Below, in pieces: positions 51,254 to 61,900 of a DNA stretch of 64,000 nt. The DNA is from Actinotignum timonense. GTDB lineage: Bacteria; Actinomycetota; Actinomycetes; Actinomycetales; Actinomycetaceae. Numbering within the stretch: position 1 is the first letter of the stretch; each line of letters starts with the position of its first letter. Where the stretch lies: assembly GCF_030216305.1 (NCBI RefSeq), contig NZ_JASOKT010000012.1, positions 1-64,000 of the forward strand, in the 5' to 3' direction. The notes under the pieces were generated by a model, which saw nothing but the letters and a program-made list of their open reading frames with translations, ran no database searches and was not told the origin of the DNA. A program made the translations under genes and the position numbers.

Positions 51254-53008
51254 ATGCCTGCCCTCATTCTTGACAATATTTCATTTTCCTACACCGCCCG
51301 CCCGCTCCTCGACCGCATCACTTTGCGCCTCGCCACCGCCGACCGCGCCGTCCTCATCGGCCCGAACGGCTGCGGCAAAACCACCCTGCTGCGTATCGCC
51401 GCAGGTCACCTCAGCCCCGAACGCGGCACCGTCACCCGCACCGGCGCCAGCACCATCCCATGGAACCCCGTGCCGAACGACGCCGCCGCCGCGACCGTCG
51501 CGCACTTCCTCGAAAGCACCTTCGCGCCCGCGCGGGAACTACTCGCCCGTTTCGAAACGCTCAGCGCACGCCTGGGGGAGGGCGGCCCGGTCGCGGCCGA
51601 ATACGACCGGCTATTATCCGTGATCACCCGCCTGGACCTGTGGTCCCTTGAGGATCGGGTCGACGACGCTTTGGCTGGTCTGGGCCTGGATATGTTGGCT
51701 GGGAGTGGGCGCTCGCGGGAGCTGGTGACGCTCTCCCCGGGCCAGCGCGCGCGGCTGAACTTGGCTGTCACCCTGGTGGCCCGCCCGCAGGTCCTGATTT
51801 TGGACGAGCCCACCAATCATCTGGATGCGGAGGCGAGCGCGTACCTCAGCCATATGCTGCGTTCCTGGCCGGGTCCGGTGCTCATGTCCAGCCATGACCG
51901 GGCTTTTATTGAGGATGTTGCCACGATCATCGTGGATATGGATGTGAGCGTGTGGGCGCAGCTGGCGCGTGCCGAAGGTGGCGGCGAGGTGTGCGGGGTA
52001 TGTGAGTGCCGCGGTACCTACACGGATTATCTTGCAGCCAAGCGTGATGCGGAGCAGCGCTACCGGGCGCTCTACCTGGCCCAACAAGAAGAAAAGACGC
52101 AGCTGCGCGCGCACCGCCAGGCAGCCGGCGGCATTGCCCGGGGCGGGGTGCGCTTGGCAAGCGCGGAGGGCAAGGCAAAGAAGTTCTTCGCGGATCGCGC
52201 CCAGAGCACGGCCACCCGCCGCACCCGCCACGACGACCGCAAACTCGAAGCCCTCGCCACCCGGGAAGTACGCAAACCCCGCAGCTACACTTTCGCGTTC
52301 CCGGATTACGCCGGTGTACCTGCCCGTCAATCCGCCGGCCTGGCGGTATCCGCTCGCGCGGCAGCGGTTCCCGGCCGCCTCGCCCCGGTTACCTTCGACC
52401 TTTCTCACGGCGAGCATCTCCTCGTCACCGGCGCCAATGGCAGCGGTAAATCCACGCTCCTTACCTGGATCGCCACCGGTACTCCGCCGTCTGCCACACC
52501 ACTCGCCGCGGTATCGCCCGACTCTCCGCACCGCAGCGCGTCTTCTACCGCCGCGCAGCATGTCACCGCCCAGCCTTCCGGCACTCTCTCCTGCGCGGGC
52601 CCGCTGGCTTTCGTCCCGCAACGCCTCCCGCGCTGCGGAGATCCCGGCTTCACTCCGGAGGTCTGGAATTCCGGCATTGGCGAGCGGGGTACCGGAATCC
52701 TGCACCCGTCCATGTGGGCAACCCCGATATCCGAGCTTTCGGCCGGTAACCAGCGCCGTGCCCAGCTTGCCCTCGCGCTCGCGGCCCAGCCTGCTGTCCT
52801 CGTCATCGACGAATCCACCAACTACCTTGACTTGGCCGCCATGCACGCCCTCGAGGAATCCCTGACCCGCTGGCCGGGTACGATCATCCTCGCCACCCAT
52901 GACCGCTGGCTTATTACCCACTGGCCCGGCCCGCGCCTCCACCTACCAGACTCGCGCCTTACCGTTCCGGAATCGAAGGGGCTTCACCTCCCCGCCCGCA
53001 CCCGGTAG
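51254..53008 (+). CDS. ABC-F family protein (ribosome-associated ATPase, possible antibiotic resistance)
   Basis: A 584-residue soluble twin-ATPase with no membrane part. First domain: Walker A GPNGCGKT, signature LSPGQRARLNLA, Walker B LILDEPTNHLD. The inter-domain linker (about residues 255-345) is basic and helical, as needed to reach the ribosomal tunnel. Second domain: Walker A GANGSGKS, signature LSAGNQRRAQLA, Walker B LVIDESTNYLD, where Ser replaces the usual Pro (DEPTN), and a loop inserted near 415-470 rich in Ser/Pro/His. ABC-F proteins of this type protect ribosomes from macrolide, lincosamide or similar drugs. Leader region at 51166-51217. Confidence 0.85.
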   Translation: MPALILDNISFSYTARPLLDRITLRLATADRAVLIGPNGCGKTTLLRIAAGHLSPERGTVTRTGASTIPWNPVPNDAAAATVAHFLESTFAPARELLARFETLSARLGEGGPVAAEYDRLLSVITRLDLWSLEDRVDDALAGLGLDMLAGSGRSRELVTLSPGQRARLNLAVTLVARPQVLILDEPTNHLDAEASAYLSHMLRSWPGPVLMSSHDRAFIEDVATIIVDMDVSVWAQLARAEGGGEVCGVCECRGTYTDYLAAKRDAEQRYRALYLAQQEEKTQLRAHRQAAGGIARGGVRLASAEGKAKKFFADRAQSTATRRTRHDDRKLEALATREVRKPRSYTFAFPDYAGVPARQSAGLAVSARAAAVPGRLAPVTFDLSHGEHLLVTGANGSGKSTLLTWIATGTPPSATPLAAVSPDSPHRSASSTAAQHVTAQPSGTLSCAGPLAFVPQRLPRCGDPGFTPEVWNSGIGERGTGILHPSMWATPISELSAGNQRRAQLALALAAQPAVLVIDESTNYLDLAAMHALEESLTRWPGTIILATHDRWLITHWPGPRLHLPDSRLTVPESKGLHLPARTR

Positions 53009-53058
53009 TCTCAATCTTGCACACCGCAATCCCGACCGTGCGAAAGGGGTGGTCCCCA

Positions 53059-53271
53059 ATGGAGTTTCCAGATTCGATGCTTCCTCAGGCCGATACACAT
53101 GCCAGCGGCCAGGCACCTCCAAGTACTCCACGTGAGTCATACGTACCGAATGAACTCACCGAGCAAGTAATTGAACACGCGGAGAAGATCATGGCGGGCG
53201 AACTTCCAGAAGACGGCGCCGTTTTCGATAATCTCCGCGACGCCCTCAATTTCCTCGACACTCTCGTCTAA
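53059..53271 (+). CDS. Small hypothetical protein
   Basis: A 70-residue protein starting MEFPDSMLPQADTHASGQ, with a helical acidic second half (LTEQVIEHAEKIMAGELPEDGAVFDNLRDALNFLDTLV). The start is set by AAAGGGG 10 nt before ATG 53059; a -10-like TAGTCT lies at 53006. No family recognised. Convergent with the lipoprotein gene. Confidence 0.55.
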   Translation: MEFPDSMLPQADTHASGQAPPSTPRESYVPNELTEQVIEHAEKIMAGELPEDGAVFDNLRDALNFLDTLV

Positions 53272-53336
53272 GTCGACCCGTTCTGAAGCGGCAGCACCAT
53301 TTCCACACCCCGCCACCTCCCCACTCCTCATGCGCC

Positions 53337-54110
53337 CTAATTCGGCATCGGCTTCTCGATCACCCGTCCGTTCGCCGCGGTAAAGTCCCACACCACGGTG
53401 CAGGCCGGAGTTTCCTCCCGCGTTGATCCATCCGACTGGCGCACCGCAATAGTGGCTCCCGGCTTTTTCACCGTGAAGTCGAAAGACTCAATCACATCGG
53501 TGTTCCGGTTGTATGCCACCCACCCCCGCGTGATCATCCACCCGTCGCCCTCCGAGCATCCCTCGAGGAGGCGAGTATCGGCTGCCGGCACCGCGGTTCC
53601 CTCGCGCACGCTCCCGTGGGAGACACCCCTCTCGTCCGCCATCCCAAAATCGGCATGCTCAATCAGGAAACGCATATCGCTTTTCAGAACGGGGCCGCCG
53701 TCAGCATCGTCCGGCACTCGCGTGCGCACGGTATAGTCACTCGCCTCGTCGCCCGAGTAAGTCACCGCAATGCGCCGTTCGCCCACGTAATTGAGGTCCT
53801 CCGGGCCTCCCTTGGCGTTGTCCCAGTGGATAATTCCCATCTCCGCTTCTGCGAGTTCGTCCACGAACGTCAGCGCCTCGCGGGCAATCGCCTCGCTGGT
53901 GTCACCGCTGTATGCATTTTGTTCTGCCTCCGAGGAGATCGGGCTTGCAGCGTTTGCGCCGCCGCCCGCTTTTTCTTTCAAGGCCGACGACGCCGCGCCG
54001 GTCTCGCTCCGCGATCCCGCCGCGGGGGCCTGGCCGCTACTCGTGCACGCCCCCAGCAAGCACACCGCGCATATCCCCGCCACGCCGCGGGCCACATTGT
54101 TCCATGCCAT
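53337..54110 (-). CDS. Hypothetical lipoprotein
   Basis: A 257-residue secreted lipoprotein: signal peptide with lipobox LLGAC (Cys about residue 22), then a Ser/Gly/Ala-rich linker and a beta-rich domain of about 200 residues (RRIAVTYSGDEASDYTVRTRVPDD...). No catalytic motif recognised. Single gene. A dispersed-motif-like GGCCGACGACGCCGCGCC is inside the gene near 53982. The spacer 54111-54289 holds no gene and marks the edge of the low-GC BREX region. Confidence 0.75.
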   Translation of the reverse strand: MAWNNVARGVAGICAVCLLGACTSSGQAPAAGSRSETGAASSALKEKAGGGANAASPISSEAEQNAYSGDTSEAIAREALTFVDELAEAEMGIIHWDNAKGGPEDLNYVGERRIAVTYSGDEASDYTVRTRVPDDADGGPVLKSDMRFLIEHADFGMADERGVSHGSVREGTAVPAADTRLLEGCSEGDGWMITRGWVAYNRNTDVIESFDFTVKKPGATIAVRQSDGSTREETPACTVVWDFTAANGRVIEKPMPN

Positions 54111-54289
54111 GCTTCATCCTATCGCCGCAACGGACTGTCCAGATTCCAGGCAGGTCAGGCCAGGCTCTTTGCTCGCCTCAGCCCCGACATGTGCACCGCC
54201 TTGAAACATGTTCCTCAAGCAGTAGCCACGCGCCAATTTGGCAAGTAAAAGTCGTGTGGTTAGGTGTTCTCGCACATATCGAGTTGCGG

Positions 54290-56401
54290 CTATTGCGCCC
54301 GGTTTTCTCGGGTATAGGTAATAGTGAAGGCCTTTACTTGTCTGAATTCTTGCCGGCTCGTTGCCAGGTCATACCAGTCATCATTAGACCTCTGGAAAAT
54401 ATCCAGCCCCCGGCCCAGGGTGATTCTCCAACCGGTATCGGTCGTAATCCATCTATCGTGACCTGTAGGATCGTGCACGACCCTCAGGTTGATTCCTTGA
54501 TGCCTAGCAGAAGTCCAGATCTGTCGGAACATAGTTTGTTGCTGGATAAGGTATTTCTTGTCCTGGTCTGATGCGGTATACACTGTGACATCCAACTCCA
54601 GGGCAGGGTCTTTTGCGGAGGCAAGAAGAGCGAGAAGTTCTGCAAGATTGCGTCCCTGGTAAGGCTGGCGGATATAGGGGTCGTGGATCTCAATTTCGCT
54701 GGAACCACGTAGGTAGGGAAGGAGAATTTTTTCGAAAGATACGCCACGTTGATTTTCCGCAAAATCCCGATGGCCTTCGTAGAGCTCAGATTCTTTACGA
54801 ATATGGGTGGATTCGGAAGTTACTTCGGGCAGATGCGATACCTCTTCAGGTTCTTCGTCTGCTCTCCCGTTATAGTATGCCGGATACTCTTCCTCTTCCA
54901 ATGTCGTGACGGCGTGCCATTGGTTGCGGGGGCCTGTGTATCCAAATTTCACCGCAGGCATGGTGGCGTCAATCCGTAAAATTTGGTCTTTGACGCGTTT
55001 GCGTCCCTCGATTGCGAACTGGAGGAGTTCCTCAATTTCTTCCGCTGTCGCTGCACCGGTCGGGTGGATAATCTTCATCAGGCCGGAAAATGTCTTGTGG
55101 ATTCCGTCGCGATCACGTGTTGAAATATCGGAGCCGAGGGTGAAGTATTGCTGGTATTTATCGGAAAAATCGGTGTTGCGCATGAATCGCAACACTTCGG
55201 CAAGATAGTCGACAACGAAGCCATACCCTTGCGAGAACATCTCGCCACGGATCGTATCCACTTCCCATCCCGGAAGGTAGCAGTGCAGGCGGTCTAAGTA
55301 GGCTGAGTCGTGGTACGCTGCCGGAAGTTCGTCGAAAAGATCGGTGTTCTTAAGCATATAAGGGACGGTATGGCTAGTGTTGCCTACAAAAGCCATAGAC
55401 GCTTCTGCTCCGAGTGTCTGCACGCCGCGAGAGAAGGATTTGTTAGCCATGTAGTTTTTCATGATGTCAACGAGTGCCTTGTCGGTGCGTTTTTGCGCGC
55501 CGGCGAATTCGTCGAATGCTACTACGTCCCAGTAGCCGACTAATCCAATTTTTCCGCTGCTGTTGTTGACGAATAGCTTGGCAACAGTTACTTCTCCGCC
55601 CGAAATCAACATGCCATGTGGCGAAAATTCCGAGTATATATGGGATTTTCCAGTCCCTTTGGGGCCGAGCTCAATGAGGTTGTAGTTGCGTTCAACGAAC
55701 GGTACAAGCCGAGTGAGTTGAAGGAGTTTAGCGCGGTATCCGAATAGCTCGGGATCGAACCCTATTGACTGGATGAGCAGGTTGATCCATTCTTCGGTGG
55801 TGAACTGGGCTCGTGCGGCAAGGTAGCCGTCAAAGTCAAATCTGGAAAGCTGGATCGCCTTGAGAGAGCCGAGGAGCCAGGGAACGTCCTTATAGTTGTC
55901 GGTATATAAGTACTCCATATCGCAGATGCACCACACCCCACCCACGAGTAGTTTTTCATTTGCTTTGACCGTCTCGGGGCTGATGCGCACTCCCCGAATG
56001 CCAAGATTTTCGAATGCCGCTTCGTAGGTATCGGTTTTTTCGTTGAGAGTGACGCTTACGCGGTCGATAATGCGGTGGCGGCCCTTCTCCCGAATCGTCG
56101 ACTTGATTAGCTCGGCTTCATTCCTGTGAACGTAATGGGTTGCTAGAATTTTACGAACCGCATCGATGCCCGCTTGGATGGTGGCTTCGTCATCAGTTGC
56201 CGCGTACTGAGCGAGCAGGTACTCAAGCACATAGGTTGGTACAATCGCGTTGCCTTTTACCGCTTTAACTAGATCTTTGCGAACAACGACTCCGGGAAAC
56301 GCCGTATTGATCTTTTTATCAAGATCAATATGTAGCGACACGCTCTGCTCGCGAGACTCAGGAACGGTCACATCCCCAGCGAGAAAATCATCAGCACTCA
56401 T
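54290..56401 (-). CDS. brxL: BREX AAA+ protein BrxL with C-terminal MIT_C domain
   Basis: A 703-residue effector-side component of BREX type 1. The BrxL core (about residues 1-510) has VVRKDLVK, Walker A GPKGTGKS (about 246-253), Walker B VVAFDEFAG (about 295) and PGWEVD...GFVVDYLAEVLRFMR, as in the TIGR02688-like branch. The last 150 residues (about 552-703) are not a Lon peptidase. They match the MIT_C fold of human MITD1 in sequence (EIHDPYIRQPYQ, then HDRWITTDTGWRITLGRGLDIF). BrxL forms ring-shaped DNA-binding ATPases needed for phage restriction. AGGAG before ATG, 8 nt after pglZ. GC about 50%. Confidence 0.88.
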   Translation of the reverse strand: MSADDFLAGDVTVPESREQSVSLHIDLDKKINTAFPGVVVRKDLVKAVKGNAIVPTYVLEYLLAQYAATDDEATIQAGIDAVRKILATHYVHRNEAELIKSTIREKGRHRIIDRVSVTLNEKTDTYEAAFENLGIRGVRISPETVKANEKLLVGGVWCICDMEYLYTDNYKDVPWLLGSLKAIQLSRFDFDGYLAARAQFTTEEWINLLIQSIGFDPELFGYRAKLLQLTRLVPFVERNYNLIELGPKGTGKSHIYSEFSPHGMLISGGEVTVAKLFVNNSSGKIGLVGYWDVVAFDEFAGAQKRTDKALVDIMKNYMANKSFSRGVQTLGAEASMAFVGNTSHTVPYMLKNTDLFDELPAAYHDSAYLDRLHCYLPGWEVDTIRGEMFSQGYGFVVDYLAEVLRFMRNTDFSDKYQQYFTLGSDISTRDRDGIHKTFSGLMKIIHPTGAATAEEIEELLQFAIEGRKRVKDQILRIDATMPAVKFGYTGPRNQWHAVTTLEEEEYPAYYNGRADEEPEEVSHLPEVTSESTHIRKESELYEGHRDFAENQRGVSFEKILLPYLRGSSEIEIHDPYIRQPYQGRNLAELLALLASAKDPALELDVTVYTASDQDKKYLIQQQTMFRQIWTSARHQGINLRVVHDPTGHDRWITTDTGWRITLGRGLDIFQRSNDDWYDLATSRQEFRQVKAFTITYTRENRAQ

Positions 56402-56409
56402 CGTTTCTC

Positions 56410-58902
56410 CTAAAAATCAAAATCCATTGTAAAAGACCGCTGGAGTGTATACGGTGCACTCGCGTACAGGCGCCACTGAGTGGTATGGGGAATTCGTTCT
56501 TCCAAACGGAATTGGACGGTTGCCGCATTGAACTGATCTGCATCTTGAGTGAGAAGAATATTGGCGCTTTGATAGCGATCCCTAACATCGGGTGATGTCT
56601 GATCGAAGAGGAGCTCTTGTCTGCTCGAGATCAGTACGTCGCCCGCATAGATAGCCGCCCGCAGTGTACGAGGTTTGATCTTGTCGGTAACGGCTTCGGC
56701 TTGCAATAGCTGTACCACTACCTGGCCAGTTGTGATCTTATTTGTTTCAGGGAGGATTTTGACTTCGACCTCTCGGGTATCACTCGCGCGTTTCTTATTG
56801 ATGGCGAGAACTGGTACAACGATTTCCTGGAGACTGGCACCCCCGTGAACATATAGTTCGCCTGAGCCTTTTCTCCGGAGCCGATGGATAGATTTAGGGA
56901 TAAGGAATTCTAGGTCCCCTTGTACTCCGATTTGCGAAGCTGTGAGCTTCTTGAAGGAGTCATCCTCTTTAAGCCCGTGGCCAATAACGAATCTACGATT
57001 TTTCACGAGGAGGTTATCTCCGTGAGGATCATTGGAGAGGAAGCCGCTATCGTCAAGTGGTTTGTACTGGTATAAAAATCCGTGGTCGGCAGTAACAAAG
57101 AAATTTGTAGCGTTACCGCTGGTTAGCTTCGTAACGAGCATCGCGAGTTCGTCAATAGTTGCCTCGGTTTCCTCAAAAACAGTATGTTCTGATACCTTAT
57201 CGTCCCCTGCTTTGTCAATTCGGTTGTGGTAAACATAAATAAACTGATGTTGTTTATGTAACTCGCGTAGTTCTCCAGTTTTCATGCGAAAGACATCTTC
57301 AGCTTGGATCGCGGTGCCATTCACAGTGTTAAGGATTTTGGCGCGGTTGATGGTTCCGTCGGACCGCTGGTCGTCAACAAGAACCGTTTTCGCATCTGTA
57401 GAGTAGGACAATTCGTGATTGGGCAGTAGTGCCGCCATACCAAGTTGGGTATAACTAGGTAGAACACCTAGCATCGCAGTGAGTTCAGCCGTATAGCCAT
57501 CTTCTTGGCGGATGCGGGAGCCAAGCTCTTCTGCGATCTCATATCTGAGTGCGTCGGAAATAATTATGACTGCCTTCTTTGCCCCGTTTTTCGTGAGAGC
57601 GCGAACATATTTTTCATAGAAATCTTTTTGGAAGCTCAGCTCTTTACTCTGCCACCTGTCAGCGGAATCAACGTGCTTTTGCCATTGCATGCCCAGCTCA
57701 AATAGATACCGGTTGACATAGTAGTTATCTACTTCGTCGCGAAGCCCGGTGATCGCACCTCCAACGGAAGCTACGCGTGCGGAGCGATGAAATTGGCGAT
57801 ATAATTGGTCAATTTTAAACCAGGTGTCCTGATATTTTGCGAGGGCTGTATCGAAGGAGTCTGCCGTGAAATCTCCTGCTGCGATAAGGGCAAGAAGTTG
57901 ACTTGCTGCGGAGATTGCCGTGTAGTTTTCCTTGTATTCATCAAACCAAAAACCAGTTTTACGTGCCTGGACTATATCTGCCACTTCGCGGGGCGTTATC
58001 GTTCGTTCGGCAACGCGGTAGGCCATTGTCTGAACTATTTTCTTTTCGACGGCATCGTATAGGTCACATGAGACTAGCTCAGAAAGATCAGCATCTGCGG
58101 TTCTCTCGGCAATGTTCAGGTCAGTTTCGGCCCGCTTCGCAAGGACGTGCATAGCCTTAGAGCTTCTCCGGTCGTTCCGGAAGCTCATAAAATCGAGTTC
58201 CGCATTTCGCAACCGGGTAGTGCCGTCGCGGAAATCCGTAGCGGCCTTGCGGAACAGCCAGAGAATGAAATCATCGATGCTGGGTTGGGTGCTATCGTAA
58301 CCGTAAATCTTCTTTGCACCTACCCAGTGGAAGTTCGCCAATCCATATTTTTCGAGCAGTGCGTATTTCTCGTTGCTTCCCTGTGCGTTCTCGATGAGAA
58401 GGGTTCGAGTGAGCTCCATGAGGGAGTACTCTTTTTGCTTAAAAAGCGCTGCGCACATTTTGGCTTGCAACTGTTCCGGACTGTCCGCGGGGTCAACCAG
58501 ATCTTTGAGTCTCCGCATCCGGTCTTTTGCCTGGAAAAACTCCTCATGTTCGGCAATCGTGATCATCGTATCGTTGTTCGTTAAGCCGAGTTCCTGCCGA
58601 AGCAGCGCGCTTCGATCCGCGGTGAAGATACCGTAAGCTAGCTCTAGATCCAGGAGGAGATTGTCGCGATCTGCCGGAACTTCGCCCTGGCGGTAAATGA
58701 GGAACCTCTGTTCCGGGCACTTCCGGAGAATCTGCCTCTTAATGCCGAACTCATTGTTGTCGATGTGCAGCACTGCAACATCTGAGAGCCCTACGCTATC
58801 GAGTTCGCTCGCGTAATAGCCATCGGCATCATGCCAGAAAACGAGGCGCTGGGTGTCAAAGAGTTTCTTCAAGTATGGAAGCACTGTTTCAATGGAGCTC
58901 AT
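56410..58902 (-). CDS. pglZ: BREX alkaline-phosphatase-superfamily protein PglZ
   Basis: An 830-residue PglZ type A. The phosphatase-superfamily core carries AVIIISDALRYEIAEELG (about residues 440-460, nucleophile/metal site) and NFFVTADHGFLYQY (about 600-612, metal His). The N-terminal region begins VLPYLKKLFDTQRLVFWHDADGYY, the usual PglZ opening. PglZ is a nuclease/metal-dependent enzyme required for BREX defence and methylation. GGAAAG before ATG; 64 nt after pglX without another gene. Confidence 0.93.
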   Translation of the reverse strand: MSSIETVLPYLKKLFDTQRLVFWHDADGYYASELDSVGLSDVAVLHIDNNEFGIKRQILRKCPEQRFLIYRQGEVPADRDNLLLDLELAYGIFTADRSALLRQELGLTNNDTMITIAEHEEFFQAKDRMRRLKDLVDPADSPEQLQAKMCAALFKQKEYSLMELTRTLLIENAQGSNEKYALLEKYGLANFHWVGAKKIYGYDSTQPSIDDFILWLFRKAATDFRDGTTRLRNAELDFMSFRNDRRSSKAMHVLAKRAETDLNIAERTADADLSELVSCDLYDAVEKKIVQTMAYRVAERTITPREVADIVQARKTGFWFDEYKENYTAISAASQLLALIAAGDFTADSFDTALAKYQDTWFKIDQLYRQFHRSARVASVGGAITGLRDEVDNYYVNRYLFELGMQWQKHVDSADRWQSKELSFQKDFYEKYVRALTKNGAKKAVIIISDALRYEIAEELGSRIRQEDGYTAELTAMLGVLPSYTQLGMAALLPNHELSYSTDAKTVLVDDQRSDGTINRAKILNTVNGTAIQAEDVFRMKTGELRELHKQHQFIYVYHNRIDKAGDDKVSEHTVFEETEATIDELAMLVTKLTSGNATNFFVTADHGFLYQYKPLDDSGFLSNDPHGDNLLVKNRRFVIGHGLKEDDSFKKLTASQIGVQGDLEFLIPKSIHRLRRKGSGELYVHGGASLQEIVVPVLAINKKRASDTREVEVKILPETNKITTGQVVVQLLQAEAVTDKIKPRTLRAAIYAGDVLISSRQELLFDQTSPDVRDRYQSANILLTQDADQFNAATVQFRLEERIPHTTQWRLYASAPYTLQRSFTMDFDF

Positions 58903-58966
58903 GAGTATCTTTCCTTCAAGCAGGTGCTGTGGCTAGAAAACTTTGTTAGGTATGCGATCACGGCGG

Positions 58967-61900
58967 TTACAGACCCTTGACTTTCCTCAGCGCTTTTCCG
59001 AATTTGGCATAGTTGACTTTCACTCCATCGTCCAGGTCAATCTTTAGTTGCTTCGAAGCTAGAGGATAGAGGACATCGTGCTCATACGCATCCAACTCGA
59101 CAAGAATCTTACGGATCCGTTCGATTTCTTTCGGAGCGGTAGCTTGTTGGCGGGGAGTTCCAGCACCTGCGGCGATTCTTTCAAGGTTATGCTGGCTTGC
59201 CTCAAGCTTTGCCTGGTAGTCACGCAGGTATTCGCTCAATACGGTTCCGGCTGTGGAGGGCGTGTAGCGGTGCATATAGATTAGCGCATTGAACGATCCC
59301 TTCGGACTCGAGAACATCCAGTAGATGGGGCGTTTCTGGTAGCGTGCCACATGATCATCATAGAAGGGGGATGAGCCCTTTGATGTCACGAAGTAATCAC
59401 GCAATGTCGCGACACCGAGGCAGTTCTCAAGGAAACGTACGTTCTCCGTAAGATCTTTTTCACCGAAGGCTACGCGAAGAAAATCGCGAAGCTTGGCGAC
59501 GATATCGTCTTCAAACCAGTCGCCGTCAACAATCGGGAACACGTTATCCGTGTCGGGAGCGTAGGTAGGCGCGGAGACTCTTGCGAAGTAGTCGTCAAGA
59601 GTTGCTCCCTGGTCCGCTAAGAGCAACCCGGGAACATCAAGACTGTAGCGTCCAAACATGCACCCCACGGCATAGGAAATAAGCTCCTTTGCGAGACCCT
59701 CATATTCGTTCTTTGTGTATTCGGTATCTGTTTTACCTTCGCCGTACCGGAATTCCACGTTTCTTTTCAAGGAGATGCGGTGCAGCGGGACTTGGATCGG
59801 TACTTCGTCCTGTAGTCCGCAAGCTTCAGCAATGATTCGATTGTTTTCGATTTCACGGGATTGCTGATCGCGGGCGTTTTCTTTGTATGCGTCAGATAGA
59901 GAGCGGAAACGTTCGGCGAGCGTGGTGCCGGGAGTGTCTAGCGCTTCGGGACGCTTGAAATCCCACGAGGTTTCGTAAGAGTCCCAATCTGATTCGCTAG
60001 TTCGGATCAGGTATTTTGTGACATCGTATTGATGTTCGTTGTTAGGGACAGTCGGAAGGGGGACTTTACCAAGATATCCGGGGTGCAAGTTTATGGTGGG
60101 GTTGAGCGCATCAAGTATCATATCGGCGACCGAAGAGTTCAATAATGACAGATGCGAAAGATTGCTATTTGATTGGCAAAGTCCAGCGGCTGCGTCAAAC
60201 AAGCAACCTTGTGGAACCATTCTGAACGACTGCTGTCCGGAAGTGATTACGGTCCACGCTATACCTTCTCGAAATATCCTATCGAGGTTGAAATTCGTAG
60301 CCCGCACTCGCGTTCGATCTGCCGTGAGCGTATTCTGTAATGCGTACCCGTCATTTTGCCAATTAACTACCGTTTCAAGATTTCCGGCCCATTTACGGAA
60401 ATTTCCCCCTTTGGCATAAGGGAACCATTTGCAAGTTGATTCTAAAGCGGATTTTCTGTCATTAAAATTAAAACCGATCAGCTTAAAACTGATCTCCCAC
60501 CAGTATCTAACAAAAGTATCGTTATCCGCGGTCACCATGCCTTTTGCGGATCGGGAACGCGTTGATAACGCGGGATATATTTCGAACATGTCGACCATTT
60601 TTGGGCTGAGCCAGTACGCAATCACCGACCCTGGAAGCTTCCTGAAAGTGCTAGCCGGAACAGTGAAGCGTCGTACCGAAGATTTTCCGGGCAGTGTATT
60701 TACGGCTCCCCTGAGATATTTTGCCTTTATGCTTTCATTTGAGCCGTCGATAAGCCTCACATATACCGCAGGTAAGGTGGCCTTCCTTTCAGCCTCGAGG
60801 ACAAAAGCCGTTGCTGAAACAACTTCACCGCTGATCGAATCAAACGCCCGTGCTCCTAGATGCGCCATAGAAATAGGTGGATGATTACACAAGACCTTGT
60901 TACGTAGTTTCTCGAAAGAGCTTAAAAACATCCAGGATTGCATGGTGACCATGGCGCTAAGCCCGTTGCTCGGTATAGTCAGGGCTGAGCAACGCTCGAT
61001 GAACATCGCGAAGAGGTCTGACTTGCTGTCGGGATAGTATTTCTTGGCGAAGCTGGAAAGTTCGGTGCACATGCTACGGGAACCCATGTATGGTGGATTC
61101 GCCACAACAACTGCATACTTTCGGGCCAGGTAGGTGGCTTGTTCAATAACCCGATCTGCCTTGGTGAGGATTTGCTGGGCGAATAGATCCGTTGCCGTAC
61201 CGGAACTCTGTTGCTTCTTGTGGAGAACGCTGATACGTGCTGCAGCATGCTCCAATAAGCCGGCATCCGGCTGTAGGAGCGATCCGAATATATCGGCTTG
61301 GGAGAAGGTTTGCCAGAACGTCACTTCGTGCTTATCTAGCACTTCACCGGACTGGCTAATAGTTGCCAGCTCTGCGTCGTCGAACGAAATCTTCTCAAGG
61401 TTACAAATATTGGGGTGCACCTTGTGCTTGAAGAACGTTCGCTGGCGTGCACGTGCTTTCATTGTCAGAGCGAAGGCAGCCAAATCGGCCGCCCGCTTAT
61501 CAATATCGACACCAAAAAGATTATGTTCGAGGATCAAACTCGGGATCTCAGCAGGAGGGTAACCTTCCTCCTCGTAGATGGCATAGAGCAGATCGAAGGC
61601 GTACGTGAGCATATGAGCAGAGCCGCACGCAGGATCGATCACGGTCAACTCCTCGGGCGTGGATATCCGTAAGAAATCCGTTTCTGGCGTGTCCGGGGCG
61701 ATATAGTAATCCATCCGCTCAGCAAGGTTCGAGTCTGGGTGGTTGAGCATCCACAATCTGCCAACTGAATTCTCTACCAGATAACGCACAATCCAATGCG
61801 GGGTGAACAGCTGTGTAGCTGCGGGGATCTCCGCAGCGCCAGCTTTCTTATTGGCCTTGAATCCCGCAAACACCTCGTCTTTACGTTCAGAAATATAGAA

